A stretch of DNA of 62,038 bases from Clostridia bacterium (lineage in GTDB: Bacteria > Bacillota > Clostridia > Christensenellales > Aristaeellaceae): positions 1 to 62,038 of the forward strand of contig JAFQIB010000051.1 of the NCBI GenBank assembly GCA_017397765.1, written 5' to 3'. A model generated the notes under the pieces. That model did not search any database and was not told the DNA's origin. It saw nothing but the letters and a program-made list of their open reading frames with translations. Positions 43,728 to 51,889 of this stretch are shown piece by piece (the stretch's first letter is position 1; each line of letters starts with the position of its first letter). The translations under genes and the position numbers were made by a program.

Positions 43728-45084
43728 GGTTCCAATCTCCCTTCACGCTGGATTCCTTCATGATGTCAACGATCTTTTTGGCGAAGAAGTCGGCGTCATG
43801 CTCGGCAGAGGTTGCAAACTCCTGGATCTGCGTCTGCAGGCTGGTAGAGGCGCTCCAGGGCAGAGCCGTGCCATGGGTAAAGCTGGGGTAGACCTTCGTG
43901 CCCTCTGCGACCAGCTCGTTCTTGAACTCGAGGGTCAGCGGGCAGTAGGTTTCGTCGGGGGTGTCGGAATAGGGGGAGATGCTCTCCTTCAGGGTGGAGA
44001 AGGCCACCTGCACCTCGGGCGTGGAGACATTGTAGGCCCACTTGACGCCCGCTTCCACGTCCGCGGAGTCATTGCTGACCACGAAGCCGTCGATGCACAT
44101 GCCGAACCAGTCGTCCGTGCCGGGGAAGGTAAACACGCCATAGTCCACGCCGTAGACCTGATCCATGCTGGTCATCAGGGGCTGCATCCAGGCGCCCATG
44201 ATCTGCATGGCGTAGGTGCCGGCCACGACCTGACCGCTGGCCTCATACCAGTCGCGGCTGCTGTGGTCGGGAGCAACGTACTCCATCATGCGGGAATAGG
44301 TGGAGAGCACCTTGGTCACATCCTCAAGGTTGTAGGTGCCGTTGATGAAGTCCTCGTAGATCTGCGGGTCAGTGCCCAGCATGATGTTCTCGAATACCTG
44401 GCATGCTGGCCAGCCCTTGCGGTCGCCCAGGTCCAGGGGATACTCGCCGTCGGGCATCTTTGCAGCCAGCTCATCGCAGATCGCCCAGAACTCGTCCCAT
44501 GTGATGTTCTGATGATCCGGGATCGCCACGCCATACTTCTCAAACACATGGATGTTGTAGAAGATCACATTGGTCTTGTGGATGCCGATAGGCACGATGT
44601 ACTTGTTGCCGTCAGAAGCGGTGCACAGCTCCTCCAGACCGGGGAGCGCGCGCTCGGACAGCTTGCCGTACTCCCACAGCTGATCCAGCTTGAGCAGCAT
44701 GTTGGAGTTCAGATAGGGCTCAATCTCCTGGCCGGGATGGGCCTGGAAGGTCTCGGGGCTCTTGCCTGCCTGCTGGAGCACCTTGACCTTCATGACCATC
44801 GCGCCGCCGGCGCCGCCGGGGATGGCGTTGGACTTGGCCTTCACCTTGGTGTATACGTCCTTGAAGCCGTCCACAACGCTCTCGATCGCGTCCTTTTCGC
44901 CTCCAGCTGTCCACCAGTGGTAGACATTGGCGGTGCCCTTTGTGCTGGTATCCTGAATGATCTCGGAGAAATTCAGGCTGTCTGCATCGATCTTGTCACG
45001 CTTGGCTGCCAGCGCAGAGGTAGGCAGTGCGCATAGCAGCAGCATCGCTGCCATGATCAGCGCCCATGTTTTCTTCATTTTCAC
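43717..45084 (-). CDS. Extracytoplasmic sugar-binding protein of the CUT1-type importer
   Basis: 455 residues. GTG at 45084 is chosen because GGAGG lies 7 nt upstream; ATG 45078 would start two codons later. Signal peptide MKKTWALIMAAMLLLCALPT with AxA-like cleavage near LAAKR. There is no lipobox cysteine, which is unusual for a Gram-positive binding protein and implies anchoring by another route or release. The mature protein has the family-1 binding-protein pattern (NVYHWWTAGGEKDAIE, FNGTYNLEDV-like hinge, AMQIMGAWMQP). It delivers oligosaccharides to the permeases encoded downstream. Confidence 0.85.
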   Translation of the reverse strand: MKMKKTWALIMAAMLLLCALPTSALAAKRDKIDADSLNFSEIIQDTSTKGTANVYHWWTAGGEKDAIESVVDGFKDVYTKVKAKSNAIPGGAGGAMVMKVKVLQQAGKSPETFQAHPGQEIEPYLNSNMLLKLDQLWEYGKLSERALPGLEELCTASDGNKYIVPIGIHKTNVIFYNIHVFEKYGVAIPDHQNITWDEFWAICDELAAKMPDGEYPLDLGDRKGWPACQVFENIMLGTDPQIYEDFINGTYNLEDVTKVLSTYSRMMEYVAPDHSSRDWYEASGQVVAGTYAMQIMGAWMQPLMTSMDQVYGVDYGVFTFPGTDDWFGMCIDGFVVSNDSADVEAGVKWAYNVSTPEVQVAFSTLKESISPYSDTPDETYCPLTLEFKNELVAEGTKVYPSFTHGTALPWSASTSLQTQIQEFATSAEHDADFFAKKIVDIMKESSVKGDWNLVD

Positions 45085-45118
45085 TGGGATGCCTCCTTCA
45101 ACTTCATTCGTGCACGGA

Positions 45119-45940
45119 TCAGTCAACAAAGGTCAACGTGCCCCACAGACTGGGATTCGTGTCCACGGGATAGGCCTCGGGACTGCGGTCACGGCCTTCC
45201 AGCTCAGCACTGCACTGCATGCGCAGGCTGTGGATGCCGGGGCAGGGCAGGTCGACGTCCAGGATGGAACAGTCGAAGCCGATCACGGTGCCAGCGGCGG
45301 GAACGAGCTGGGCGATCTGATCGTTGCTCAGCTCAGCCAGGGAGATGCGGCTCTCCCAGATGATGCCACCTTCCATGTCGGCGATGGAGCCCTCAAAGTC
45401 CTCGAAGACCAGCTCGTCGCCATATTCGCCCTGCGTCTCCCAACCCATGGGATCCTCGATCATGTCACGGTCGATATAGTTGAAGAAATCGAAATCATTC
45501 TTGTACTTGTCGGCGGACTGCACGATGCGCCAGTCGCTGGCAGTGTAAGCCGTGCGCTCGGGATCGGCAGCGGGATCAGTGCTCAGGAACAGGATGATTG
45601 CGTCCAGCTCGTCCAGCGGGAAGCCTTCGCGATACACCAGCGGAGTGTCATCGAAGATCTTCATGGCGATATAGAGGTTCGCCTCATCCCACATGGCGTA
45701 GAGTTCCATGGCGCAGTCCTCTGCGCCGTCCCAGTGCTCGATCTGGTCGATGATCTGGCCTTCACTGTCGATGCGGATACACTTTGTCAGATCCCACTCG
45801 CTCAGGTCGCCGTCGATCACGACATCACCAGCGCGGGGGGCCTCCAGATTCTTGCCGGTGTAGGCCAGCGCGGAGGTGCTCATCGTCAGAATCAGCATAA
45901 GGTTCAGCACACAACTCAGGTATTTGAGAAACGTCTTCAT
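45119..45940 (-). CDS. Second exported CBM9-like carbohydrate-binding protein
   Basis: 273 residues; ATG follows CGAGGAGGTAAAAA. Signal peptide MKTFLKYLSCVLNLMLILTM. The pattern GDVVIDGDLSEWDLTKCI, MWDEANLYIAMKIFDD, LFLSTDPAADPERTAY and the end NPSLWGTLTFVD parallels the protein at 25202, so the two are diverged paralogs within one element. It is the first gene of the glycan operon. Freestanding CBM9-like proteins may present glycan fragments to the binding protein; that role is inferred. Confidence 0.7.
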   Translation of the reverse strand: MKTFLKYLSCVLNLMLILTMSTSALAYTGKNLEAPRAGDVVIDGDLSEWDLTKCIRIDSEGQIIDQIEHWDGAEDCAMELYAMWDEANLYIAMKIFDDTPLVYREGFPLDELDAIILFLSTDPAADPERTAYTASDWRIVQSADKYKNDFDFFNYIDRDMIEDPMGWETQGEYGDELVFEDFEGSIADMEGGIIWESRISLAELSNDQIAQLVPAAGTVIGFDCSILDVDLPCPGIHSLRMQCSAELEGRDRSPEAYPVDTNPSLWGTLTFVD

Positions 45941-46205
45941 TTTTTACCTCCTCGATCGTTCGGGAATACACGTATCCCATAGTTCATTTGCATTATACTG
46001 TTAACCTGAAAGCCGTGCACAATAAAATACAAAACCGGTTCTTGCAAAAACATGCCATCCCGACATGAATTAGGAATATCCTGCACAAACGCTGGTACTT
46101 TTGTGCACTTTTGCCATCAGAGCGATTTCCATTCTTTCCGGGATGAGGCGACTGTGATATAATCGATTCAAACGTGGACAGACCGATTATCAGGAGGTGT
46201 TGGCA
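45941..46205. promoter_or_regulatory. Divergent control region of the YesM kinase and glycan operon
   Basis: Rightward, TATAAT at 46158-46163 with a weak -35 precedes the kinase ribosome site AGGAGGTG (46192-46199). Leftward, TATAAT on the minus strand (45997-45992) has TTGTGC (46022-46017) at a long 19-nt spacing, suggesting activator dependence. TGCACAAA (46082-46089) and TTTGTGCA (46100-46107) form a perfect inverted repeat, and GTGCACAA recurs at 46016-46023 overlapping the leftward -35. These are candidate sites for the YesN-type regulator. Confidence 0.5.
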
Positions 46206-48014
46206 GTGAAATTGAGTCAGAAAATGATCCTGATCTTTTCCATTGTGATGATTTCAGCTGTTGCCATTCTGACCAGCTATACAACCCGAACATCCCTGCG
46301 CAGCTCCGAGGCGTTCACAGCAGCGCGCTTTGAAAACATGGGAACGACCATATCCAAGGCGTTGGAACAAGAGCTTGCCATGATGGAGCTGACCATTGAG
46401 GAACTGCTGGACAACGCCTCCTTCATGGCTGCGCTGAACCAGTATGTGCGAGATGACAGCGAAGACCAGAAGATGGCCACCGCAGCACGCAACACCATTA
46501 TCCAGCAGCTGTATCGCTCCCCGATGGTGGAAAACTTCTACCGCGTGACCTTCTTCACCCGTGACGGCAGCTTTGTCAGTAGCCGGGTGGAAAAAGATGA
46601 TTGTCTGGAAAGCGGAACAGACAAAGCCCGTGAGCTGTTCAACGCCATCCCCTGGCTGGATGAGTTGGACGCTGCACCCAATCGCTGCTTTATCCACCAG
46701 CCCCACAATGACTTTCTCTCCGTCCGCAGGGATTTCGTTGTCTATGGTGTTGCCCGCGCGGTGCAGTTTCACAGCAAAAATATTGGCTATATCGAAGTGA
46801 CCAGCGAAATAGCCGGTCTGAAAGAGATCATGACGCAAGTGGATGAAACGACGATCATGACGCAGGCTGTATTCAGCGACGGCACCGTGCTCTATTCAAG
46901 CTCCGGGCTTGACGTTATATATCCGCTTGATCTTGCTCGAAATACGCTGATCGATTACAAAGATGATACGGGGCTCCACCATCAGGTCATGCGCGTGTAC
47001 AACGAATGGCTCGACCTGCACGTTTTTATCGCCCAGGATCAGTCCATCTCAGCACAGCGTACCCGGACGCTCTATCTGGCCAGCATCAGAACGGCTGTAC
47101 TGATCACCGGGCCGGCACTGGTGCTGTTCGTGTTCATCGCCCTGCGCCTGACTGATTCTATCCGGCGATTGACAAAAAAGGTGCGGCAACTTCCGGTCGA
47201 ATCCGCGCTGGAGGATAGCAGCAACGTCACTGACATTCTCCACCACACCGTCACCCGCACAGGTGATGCAGAGCTCCATGAGCTTGAGAAGGTTTTTAAC
47301 AGCATGATGCTGCGTCTTAGGGAAAGCACCATCAATGAACTGTCCATGCGCGAGGGCACGCTACAGGCGCAGCTGAGCGCCCTGCAGACGCAGATTAACC
47401 CCCATTTTATTTATAACACACTGAATATGATCAGCTCCAAGTCCCTGGAGAGCGGCAACATGGAGGTCATTGACATCTGTGATCACTTTGCCCAGATGCT
47501 GCGGTACGCCATCGACACACAGTCACAGACTGCCACGCTGGCGGAAGAGATCGAAAATGCACGGGACTATCTTCATCTGGCCAAATCCCGATATGAGCAG
47601 TATCTGGAATTCACCATCAACGTGCCCGCACAGCTGGAGCAGATCATCATTCCCAAGCTATCCCTTCAGCCGATTGTTGAAAATGCGATGATCCATGGCT
47701 ATAACGGCAGGAATACCGTTCGGGTTCTGTCCATTACCGGCTGGCTGGAAAATGATCTGCTGATTTTGGAGATCCATGACAACGGTACCGGCTTCTCGCC
47801 GGAAAGTCTCGCGGCGCTCCAGCAGCGCTTCCACGACATTGAGGATGGGACAGTCACCATCTCACAGACCGGAAAGCACATCGGGCTGGTCAACACCTAT
47901 CTACGGCTTTTCTACTACAGCCATAAGCGGATCCGCATCAGCCTGAGAAATGCAGAAGGCGCGGTTGTCCGGCTGACCATCCCGGTTGCTGATGCATCCT
48001 TGAAAACAGAATGA
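46206..48014 (+). CDS. YesM-type sensor histidine kinase
   Basis: 602 residues; GTG at 46206 lies 6 nt after AGGAGGTG. An N-terminal helix (about 8-27) and a second at about 290-312 flank an extracellular sensor region, followed by a HAMP-like linker. The His_kinase domain has QTQINPHFIYNTLNMI with the phospho-accepting His near residue 399, then LSLQPIVENAMIHG (N box) and HDNGTGFSPESL (G1 box). YesM kinases sense extracellular sugars. The partner is probably the YesN-type regulator at 29296. It is transcribed away from the glycan operon. Confidence 0.9.
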   Translation: MKLSQKMILIFSIVMISAVAILTSYTTRTSLRSSEAFTAARFENMGTTISKALEQELAMMELTIEELLDNASFMAALNQYVRDDSEDQKMATAARNTIIQQLYRSPMVENFYRVTFFTRDGSFVSSRVEKDDCLESGTDKARELFNAIPWLDELDAAPNRCFIHQPHNDFLSVRRDFVVYGVARAVQFHSKNIGYIEVTSEIAGLKEIMTQVDETTIMTQAVFSDGTVLYSSSGLDVIYPLDLARNTLIDYKDDTGLHHQVMRVYNEWLDLHVFIAQDQSISAQRTRTLYLASIRTAVLITGPALVLFVFIALRLTDSIRRLTKKVRQLPVESALEDSSNVTDILHHTVTRTGDAELHELEKVFNSMMLRLRESTINELSMREGTLQAQLSALQTQINPHFIYNTLNMISSKSLESGNMEVIDICDHFAQMLRYAIDTQSQTATLAEEIENARDYLHLAKSRYEQYLEFTINVPAQLEQIIIPKLSLQPIVENAMIHGYNGRNTVRVLSITGWLENDLLILEIHDNGTGFSPESLAALQQRFHDIEDGTVTISQTGKHIGLVNTYLRLFYYSHKRIRISLRNAEGAVVRLTIPVADASLKTE

Positions 48015-48021
48015 ACAATCA

Positions 48022-48060
48022 AAAATGGCGCCGTTCGTTACTGAACAGCGCCATTTTCTA
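48022..48060. terminator. Bidirectional terminator between kinase and beta-helix genes
   Basis: AAAATGGCGC (48022-48031) pairs with GCGCCATTTT (48048-48057) with an inner GTTC/GAAC pairing. A/T runs on both sides allow action on either strand. The stop of the beta-helix gene (48038-48040) lies inside the hairpin. Confidence 0.8.
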
Positions 48061-49504
48061 TATCTGATTGGTTCAGGATCGCTCCGTCACCGTAATCGTT
48101 GGTGTCAAACAGCATGTCGCCAAGGCTGCCTGCAAGTTCCATGACGCACTTCGCATTGTCCTCAAAGCGGTTGCCGCTTACATGCCCGCCAGCAATATCC
48201 CGCATGTATAGCCCGCAGGAGCCGCAGTCGCTGAACACGTTGTCGTACAAGCTAATGGCGTTATCGCCGTAGTTGTAGGCGATTACCCCGACCCAATCCT
48301 CCAGGAACTGATTGCCGATACAGATAGCGCTCGTCCGCTCCAGGCGGAAGCCTGCCACTGTGTTCCCCTGACTGATATTGTCCAGGAAGAGGATATGATT
48401 CTCCTTCTGGGGAGAGAAGCCGTTTTCGTTGTATCTCGCTATGCAGCGGACAACCTGACAACGGTTTCCGCAGGCGAAGAAGAATCCGCGGCCGCAGTTT
48501 TCCGCTTCGCAGTCCACGATCAGACAGTCATCTCCATAGGAGAAGAAGATCCCCTGATCGCAATGGGTGGCGCGGCATCTGAGAACCTGGATGCGCTTGA
48601 CAGCCCGGAAATCCATGCCATGGTTGGTGTCCACCGTTTCACAGTCCTCCAGCAGACCATCCTCCACATAGGCAAGGTAGATGCCGAAAATGCCGCAACG
48701 ATCCGCCCGGCAGTTGATCAGCCGAACATTCTGGCAGTACGCCAGCACCAGCCCCATGCTTGAATCCGAGACATCCATGTTTTCCGCCGTCACCCCATTG
48801 CATTGCACGGCGATCACTTCGCCCGCATCCGTAGGCAGCGTCAGATCATCCTCTCCCACGAAGTAATACAGCGGACGTCCGTTGACGGTACAGTTCTGGA
48901 TCTCGTGGGTGGTGAAATACTCGATATCCTCTCCCACCTCGAACATCGCGGTGAGCGCCGGTGCGGTGCTGCCCTGGGTGACCGGAGGCCCGACGATGGA
49001 CACGCTGCAGCCTTCAAAGCAGCAGTCAACGATCTGCACCTGCTTGACGCCGGAAAGCCACACCGCGCAGGACGATCGGCGGAAGGCTGTGTCGATCAGC
49101 GTAAACTCGCAGTTTCTGATGGACAGACGATCCCCGCGCGCAACGATCGCCCATTTCCGCAGATGCACCCGGATCCCCTGGATGGACACATCTTCCGCAT
49201 GGATGTTCAGCATGGTCTCAAAGCCCGGACAGTCCAGAATGACCTCGTCGCCCTCCCGCGCATAGATCGCCACCGACTTATCAATCGTGAGCGGATAAGC
49301 CTCCTTTGGCTGCGCGTATACACCCGCTGTCAGGCAGATCCGATCACCGTTTTGTGCATGGGCAAGCGCTTCGGTGAGTGTGACGAAATCCCCCGCGCCG
49401 GACGGCGACACCACCCATTCACGGCTCGCGTCTGCCTCCGCATGTCCCCAGACCGGCAGCAGGCAGAGCAGTATGAGCAACAGCAGAAATTGATACCCTT
49501 TCAT
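48038..49504 (-). CDS. Exported right-handed beta-helix protein
   Basis: 488 residues. Signal peptide (MKGYQFLLLLILLCLLPVWG) then a pectate-lyase-like opening WVVSPSGAGDFVTLTEALAH. Many short beta-helix coils follow, rich in Cys-Arg-Ala/Asn-Cys steps (for example NCRADRC, DCEAENC), matching the Beta_helix/NosD-like repeat. The fold occurs in polysaccharide lyases and epimerases, but I see no catalytic set. Cysteine content is unusually high for an exported protein of an anaerobe. It lies 66 nt after the macrodomain gene, possibly in the same unit. Confidence 0.65.
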   Translation of the reverse strand: MKGYQFLLLLILLCLLPVWGHAEADASREWVVSPSGAGDFVTLTEALAHAQNGDRICLTAGVYAQPKEAYPLTIDKSVAIYAREGDEVILDCPGFETMLNIHAEDVSIQGIRVHLRKWAIVARGDRLSIRNCEFTLIDTAFRRSSCAVWLSGVKQVQIVDCCFEGCSVSIVGPPVTQGSTAPALTAMFEVGEDIEYFTTHEIQNCTVNGRPLYYFVGEDDLTLPTDAGEVIAVQCNGVTAENMDVSDSSMGLVLAYCQNVRLINCRADRCGIFGIYLAYVEDGLLEDCETVDTNHGMDFRAVKRIQVLRCRATHCDQGIFFSYGDDCLIVDCEAENCGRGFFFACGNRCQVVRCIARYNENGFSPQKENHILFLDNISQGNTVAGFRLERTSAICIGNQFLEDWVGVIAYNYGDNAISLYDNVFSDCGSCGLYMRDIAGGHVSGNRFEDNAKCVMELAGSLGDMLFDTNDYGDGAILNQSDIENGAVQ

Positions 49505-49570
49505 ATTTCACAGCCCCTCTGTCAATAGATGCTGTTTCATCATCATGTCCGTTTTTCAGCCGCAGACTTC

Positions 49571-50347
49571 TCAAGACAGCAATCGCTCGTAGATCTCCCG
49601 ATCCAGACTGCTGAAAACATTGAAGATCACCTGACAGGCGCCGCCGTTGCTTCGGTAGGCGCGTACCTCCCGCAGGGCTATCGCCGCTGCTTCCTCATGC
49701 GGAAAGCTGAATTCTCCTGTGGATATGCAGCACAGCGCAAGGCTCTCCAGCTTCCTTGCTTCAGCTGCCTGCAGGCATGAGCGGTAGCACGCCGCAAGGA
49801 GCTCCCTGTGCCGTTCTCTCAATTCCCCCTGCACGATCGGACCGACGGTATGAATGATGTACCGGCAAGGCAGGTTGAAGGCAGGGGTGAGTTTTGCCTG
49901 CCCGGGTGGCTCAGGTAAACCCTGAGCCTGCATGATTGCATGACAGGCACTGCGCAGCTGTATCCCGGCATAGGTATGGATCGCATTATCGATGCAGCCA
50001 TGGCAGGGATGGTAGCAGCCGGTCATACCGCTGTTCGCAGCATTCACGATAGCGTCGACTCTCAGCGTCGTGATGTCGCCCTGCCACAGATAGATCCCAT
50101 CCTCCTGGGGGCTCAGATCATGCCAGTCCGTGATCCCCTTTGCGGCGATTTCCTCCTGCAGGAAATGATCCTGCAGCGCCAGGAACGCAGGAGAAGCATC
50201 GCCAGGCTGGCGCACATTGACCAGCGATCGGAACAAGCGCCACTGGTGTACTTCGTCCCGGGGGAATGTTGCTGCCTGCGCTGCATACATAGGCATGTCC
50301 GCAAGAAGCCAGCTATTCAAGGTGAGCAGATCATCCAGCCGGCTCAT
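49571..50347 (-). CDS. Zinc-type macrodomain protein-ADP-ribosylhydrolase
   Basis: 258 residues. An N-terminal helical extension precedes the macrodomain: WQGDITTLRVDAIVNAANSG (NAANS at about 102-106), and GCYHPCHGCIDNAIHTYAG with Cys111, His116 and Cys118, the pattern of zinc-dependent macrodomains of SirTM operons. CCISTGEFSFPHEEAAAIAL and the C-terminal VIFNVFSSLDREIYE complete it. It removes ADP-ribose placed by class-M sirtuins. Its ATG overlaps the stop of the sirtuin fusion (ATGA), so the two are coupled. The carrier GcvH-L and lipoate ligase normally found in such operons are absent. Confidence 0.85.
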   Translation of the reverse strand: MSRLDDLLTLNSWLLADMPMYAAQAATFPRDEVHQWRLFRSLVNVRQPGDASPAFLALQDHFLQEEIAAKGITDWHDLSPQEDGIYLWQGDITTLRVDAIVNAANSGMTGCYHPCHGCIDNAIHTYAGIQLRSACHAIMQAQGLPEPPGQAKLTPAFNLPCRYIIHTVGPIVQGELRERHRELLAACYRSCLQAAEARKLESLALCCISTGEFSFPHEEAAAIALREVRAYRSNGGACQVIFNVFSSLDREIYERLLS

Positions 50348-51510
50348 TCTTCCGCTCCCTTCAGCAGCGCCCTGACCACAGACCCGATGTCCTCATTCAG
50401 GCAGAGGGACTGCTCCGTGATCTCACTGGGACACACCGCCTGTCCATTATTGATGCAGACATAAAAGGCTGCCGGATTGCTCATCGTCATCTGCCAAAAG
50501 GGGTATTTGATGATCACCGGCGTATTATATCCCACGCCCAGCTCCAGGAACAAGATCCGCTTGTCCCTGTACTGCTCCAGAAACAGCTCGTACTTCGCCG
50601 CGGCTCGTCGCCAGCCCTCGTCCTCCACAAACCGGTCATCCGAGCGGAGATTCATGGTCATGGGCTTGCCACATCGGGGGCAGCGCGGGATGAGCGCAGA
50701 CGAGACGTGCATATCCTCCTGCTGCGCCACCATCTGGCGGATCGCCCGCTCGTTGTCATAGGTCGCATCATGACATGGTACGCTGCATTGGAACAGACCG
50801 TAATCCCCCTGCGTGTAGAACAAGCGATCTTTATTCACGCCAGCCTTCTGAAAGCAGTGATCCACATTGGTGGTAAGAACAAAATACTCCTTATCCTTTA
50901 CCAACGAAAGAACATCCGCATAGACCTGCTTCGGTGCATCATGATAACGGTTGATCCAGACAAACCGGCTCCAGTATGACCAGTATTCCTCCAGTGTACG
51001 GTATGGGAAAAACCCGCCTGTATACATGTCTTCAAAGCCATACCGCATACGAAAATCCGAGAAATACTTTTCAAACCGCTCGCCTGCATAGGAAAATCCA
51101 GCTGAAGCAGACAACCCTGCACCTGCACCGATCATAACAGCATCGGCAGAACTAATGGCCTGACGCAGCTGACGCAGCTCATTCTGAATGCTGTCCATCC
51201 GCACCTGTTCCTGATAGGCTTCCCCTGCCTGACGCATTGCAGCAATGATCTCACGCATGGACGCGCCCAGCTCCGTTAATTCATATTCACCATCCGGTTC
51301 AGCAGGTGCATTCAGCAAACCATCCTGTTCCATTTCGTGAAGGTGCTCCTTCAGCTTTTCACTGCTGAGTTCCCTCAGATTTTTATGGAGCTCCTTGTAT
51401 CGCCACGGCCGGACAAGCAGATTCCGCATGATCAACAGCCTCTCCTCAATGCCGATCAGCTCCGCACAGTGCTCTGTCGCATCAAACGACTTTTTATCCC
51501 AGCTGGTCAT
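50344..51510 (-). CDS. HxlR-like winged helix fused to class-M sirtuin (SirTM)
   Basis: 388 residues; ATG 51510 follows AAAAGGAGTTGCTGC. Residues about 10-100 match an HxlR domain (AELIGIEERLLIMRNLLVRP, YKELHKNLRELSSEKLKEHL, YELTELGASMREI), but the usual GSKWK is replaced by GIEER. Residues about 110-388 are a sirtuin: GAGAGLSASAGF (NAD loop, 128-139), TTNVDHCFQ (Asn215) and YTQGDYG, where Gln234 replaces the deacetylase His. That replacement is the signature of ADP-ribosylating class-M sirtuins. One CPRC pair is at 277-280. The fusion would tie NAD-dependent ADP-ribosylation directly to DNA binding. It has its own promoter with an HxlR-type operator. Confidence 0.85.
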   Translation of the reverse strand: MTSWDKKSFDATEHCAELIGIEERLLIMRNLLVRPWRYKELHKNLRELSSEKLKEHLHEMEQDGLLNAPAEPDGEYELTELGASMREIIAAMRQAGEAYQEQVRMDSIQNELRQLRQAISSADAVMIGAGAGLSASAGFSYAGERFEKYFSDFRMRYGFEDMYTGGFFPYRTLEEYWSYWSRFVWINRYHDAPKQVYADVLSLVKDKEYFVLTTNVDHCFQKAGVNKDRLFYTQGDYGLFQCSVPCHDATYDNERAIRQMVAQQEDMHVSSALIPRCPRCGKPMTMNLRSDDRFVEDEGWRRAAAKYELFLEQYRDKRILFLELGVGYNTPVIIKYPFWQMTMSNPAAFYVCINNGQAVCPSEITEQSLCLNEDIGSVVRALLKGAEE

Positions 51511-51537
51511 GCAGCAACTCCTTTTCTCTTTTTTAGC

Positions 51538-51591
51538 ATTATAATATATCATGCAATTAAGAACAAGTCAGTTACCACAAAGTGACCTATA
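51538..51591 (-). promoter_or_regulatory. HxlR-type operator and promoter, site 3 (sirtuin fusion gene)
   Basis: On the minus strand TTGTTC (51566-51561) and TATAAT (51543-51538) are 17 nt apart. Just upstream, TATAGGTCAC then TTTGTGGTAACTGACTTG (51591-51564) resembles the operators at 28819 and 51705, sharing TATA, TAACTG and CTTG in the same order, one base longer. Confidence 0.65.
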
Positions 51592-51704
51592 TAGGGATGC
51601 CGTGGAAAGAGAATGGGATATGGCTCTGAATGGTACTTACCATTACTTGCAAGGATCAATCTGACTGCGTGGGTTGCGATTGGCGGGATCATCCAGGCAA
51701 AAAG

Positions 51705-51757
51705 TATACGCACCTTTTTGCAACTGTCTTGCGTTGTTCAATCCTATACACTATAAT
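51705..51757 (+). promoter_or_regulatory. HxlR-type operator and promoter, site 2
   Basis: The 29-nt block 51705-51733 matches 28819-28847 with one base change. TTGCGT (51729-51734) and TATAAT (51752-51757) are 17 nt apart, the same geometry as site 1. No HxlR gene follows; instead there is a macrodomain remnant and then the phosphoesterase gene, which the promoter probably now drives. The remaining part of the 51511-51889 spacer (about 51595-51700) holds no recognisable gene, only a short open stretch ending at TGA 51663-51665. Confidence 0.75.
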
Positions 51758-51780
51758 GTGATGTAACATGACTTTGAATA

Positions 51781-51879
51781 CCATCTGATAGCAGTGGCGG
51801 ACAATGCCACGTAATCTTCAATGTGTTTCATGACAAGGACTGGCACATCTATGACCGACTGCTGAACGAACAGGAATAA
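51781..51879 (+). pseudogene. 3' remnant of a second macrodomain gene
   Basis: The plus-strand frame ending at TAA 51877-51879 reads SGGQCHVIFNVFHDKDWHIY then DRLLNEQE. This matches the C-terminus of macrodomain proteins, including the neighbour at 49571 (GGACQVIFNVF, then EIYERLL). Upstream it meets a stop at 51775-51777 and has no start. Only about 33 codons remain between an HxlR-type promoter and the phosphoesterase gene, so a macrodomain gene has been deleted here. Confidence 0.75.
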
Positions 51880-51889
51880 AGGAGATTCC

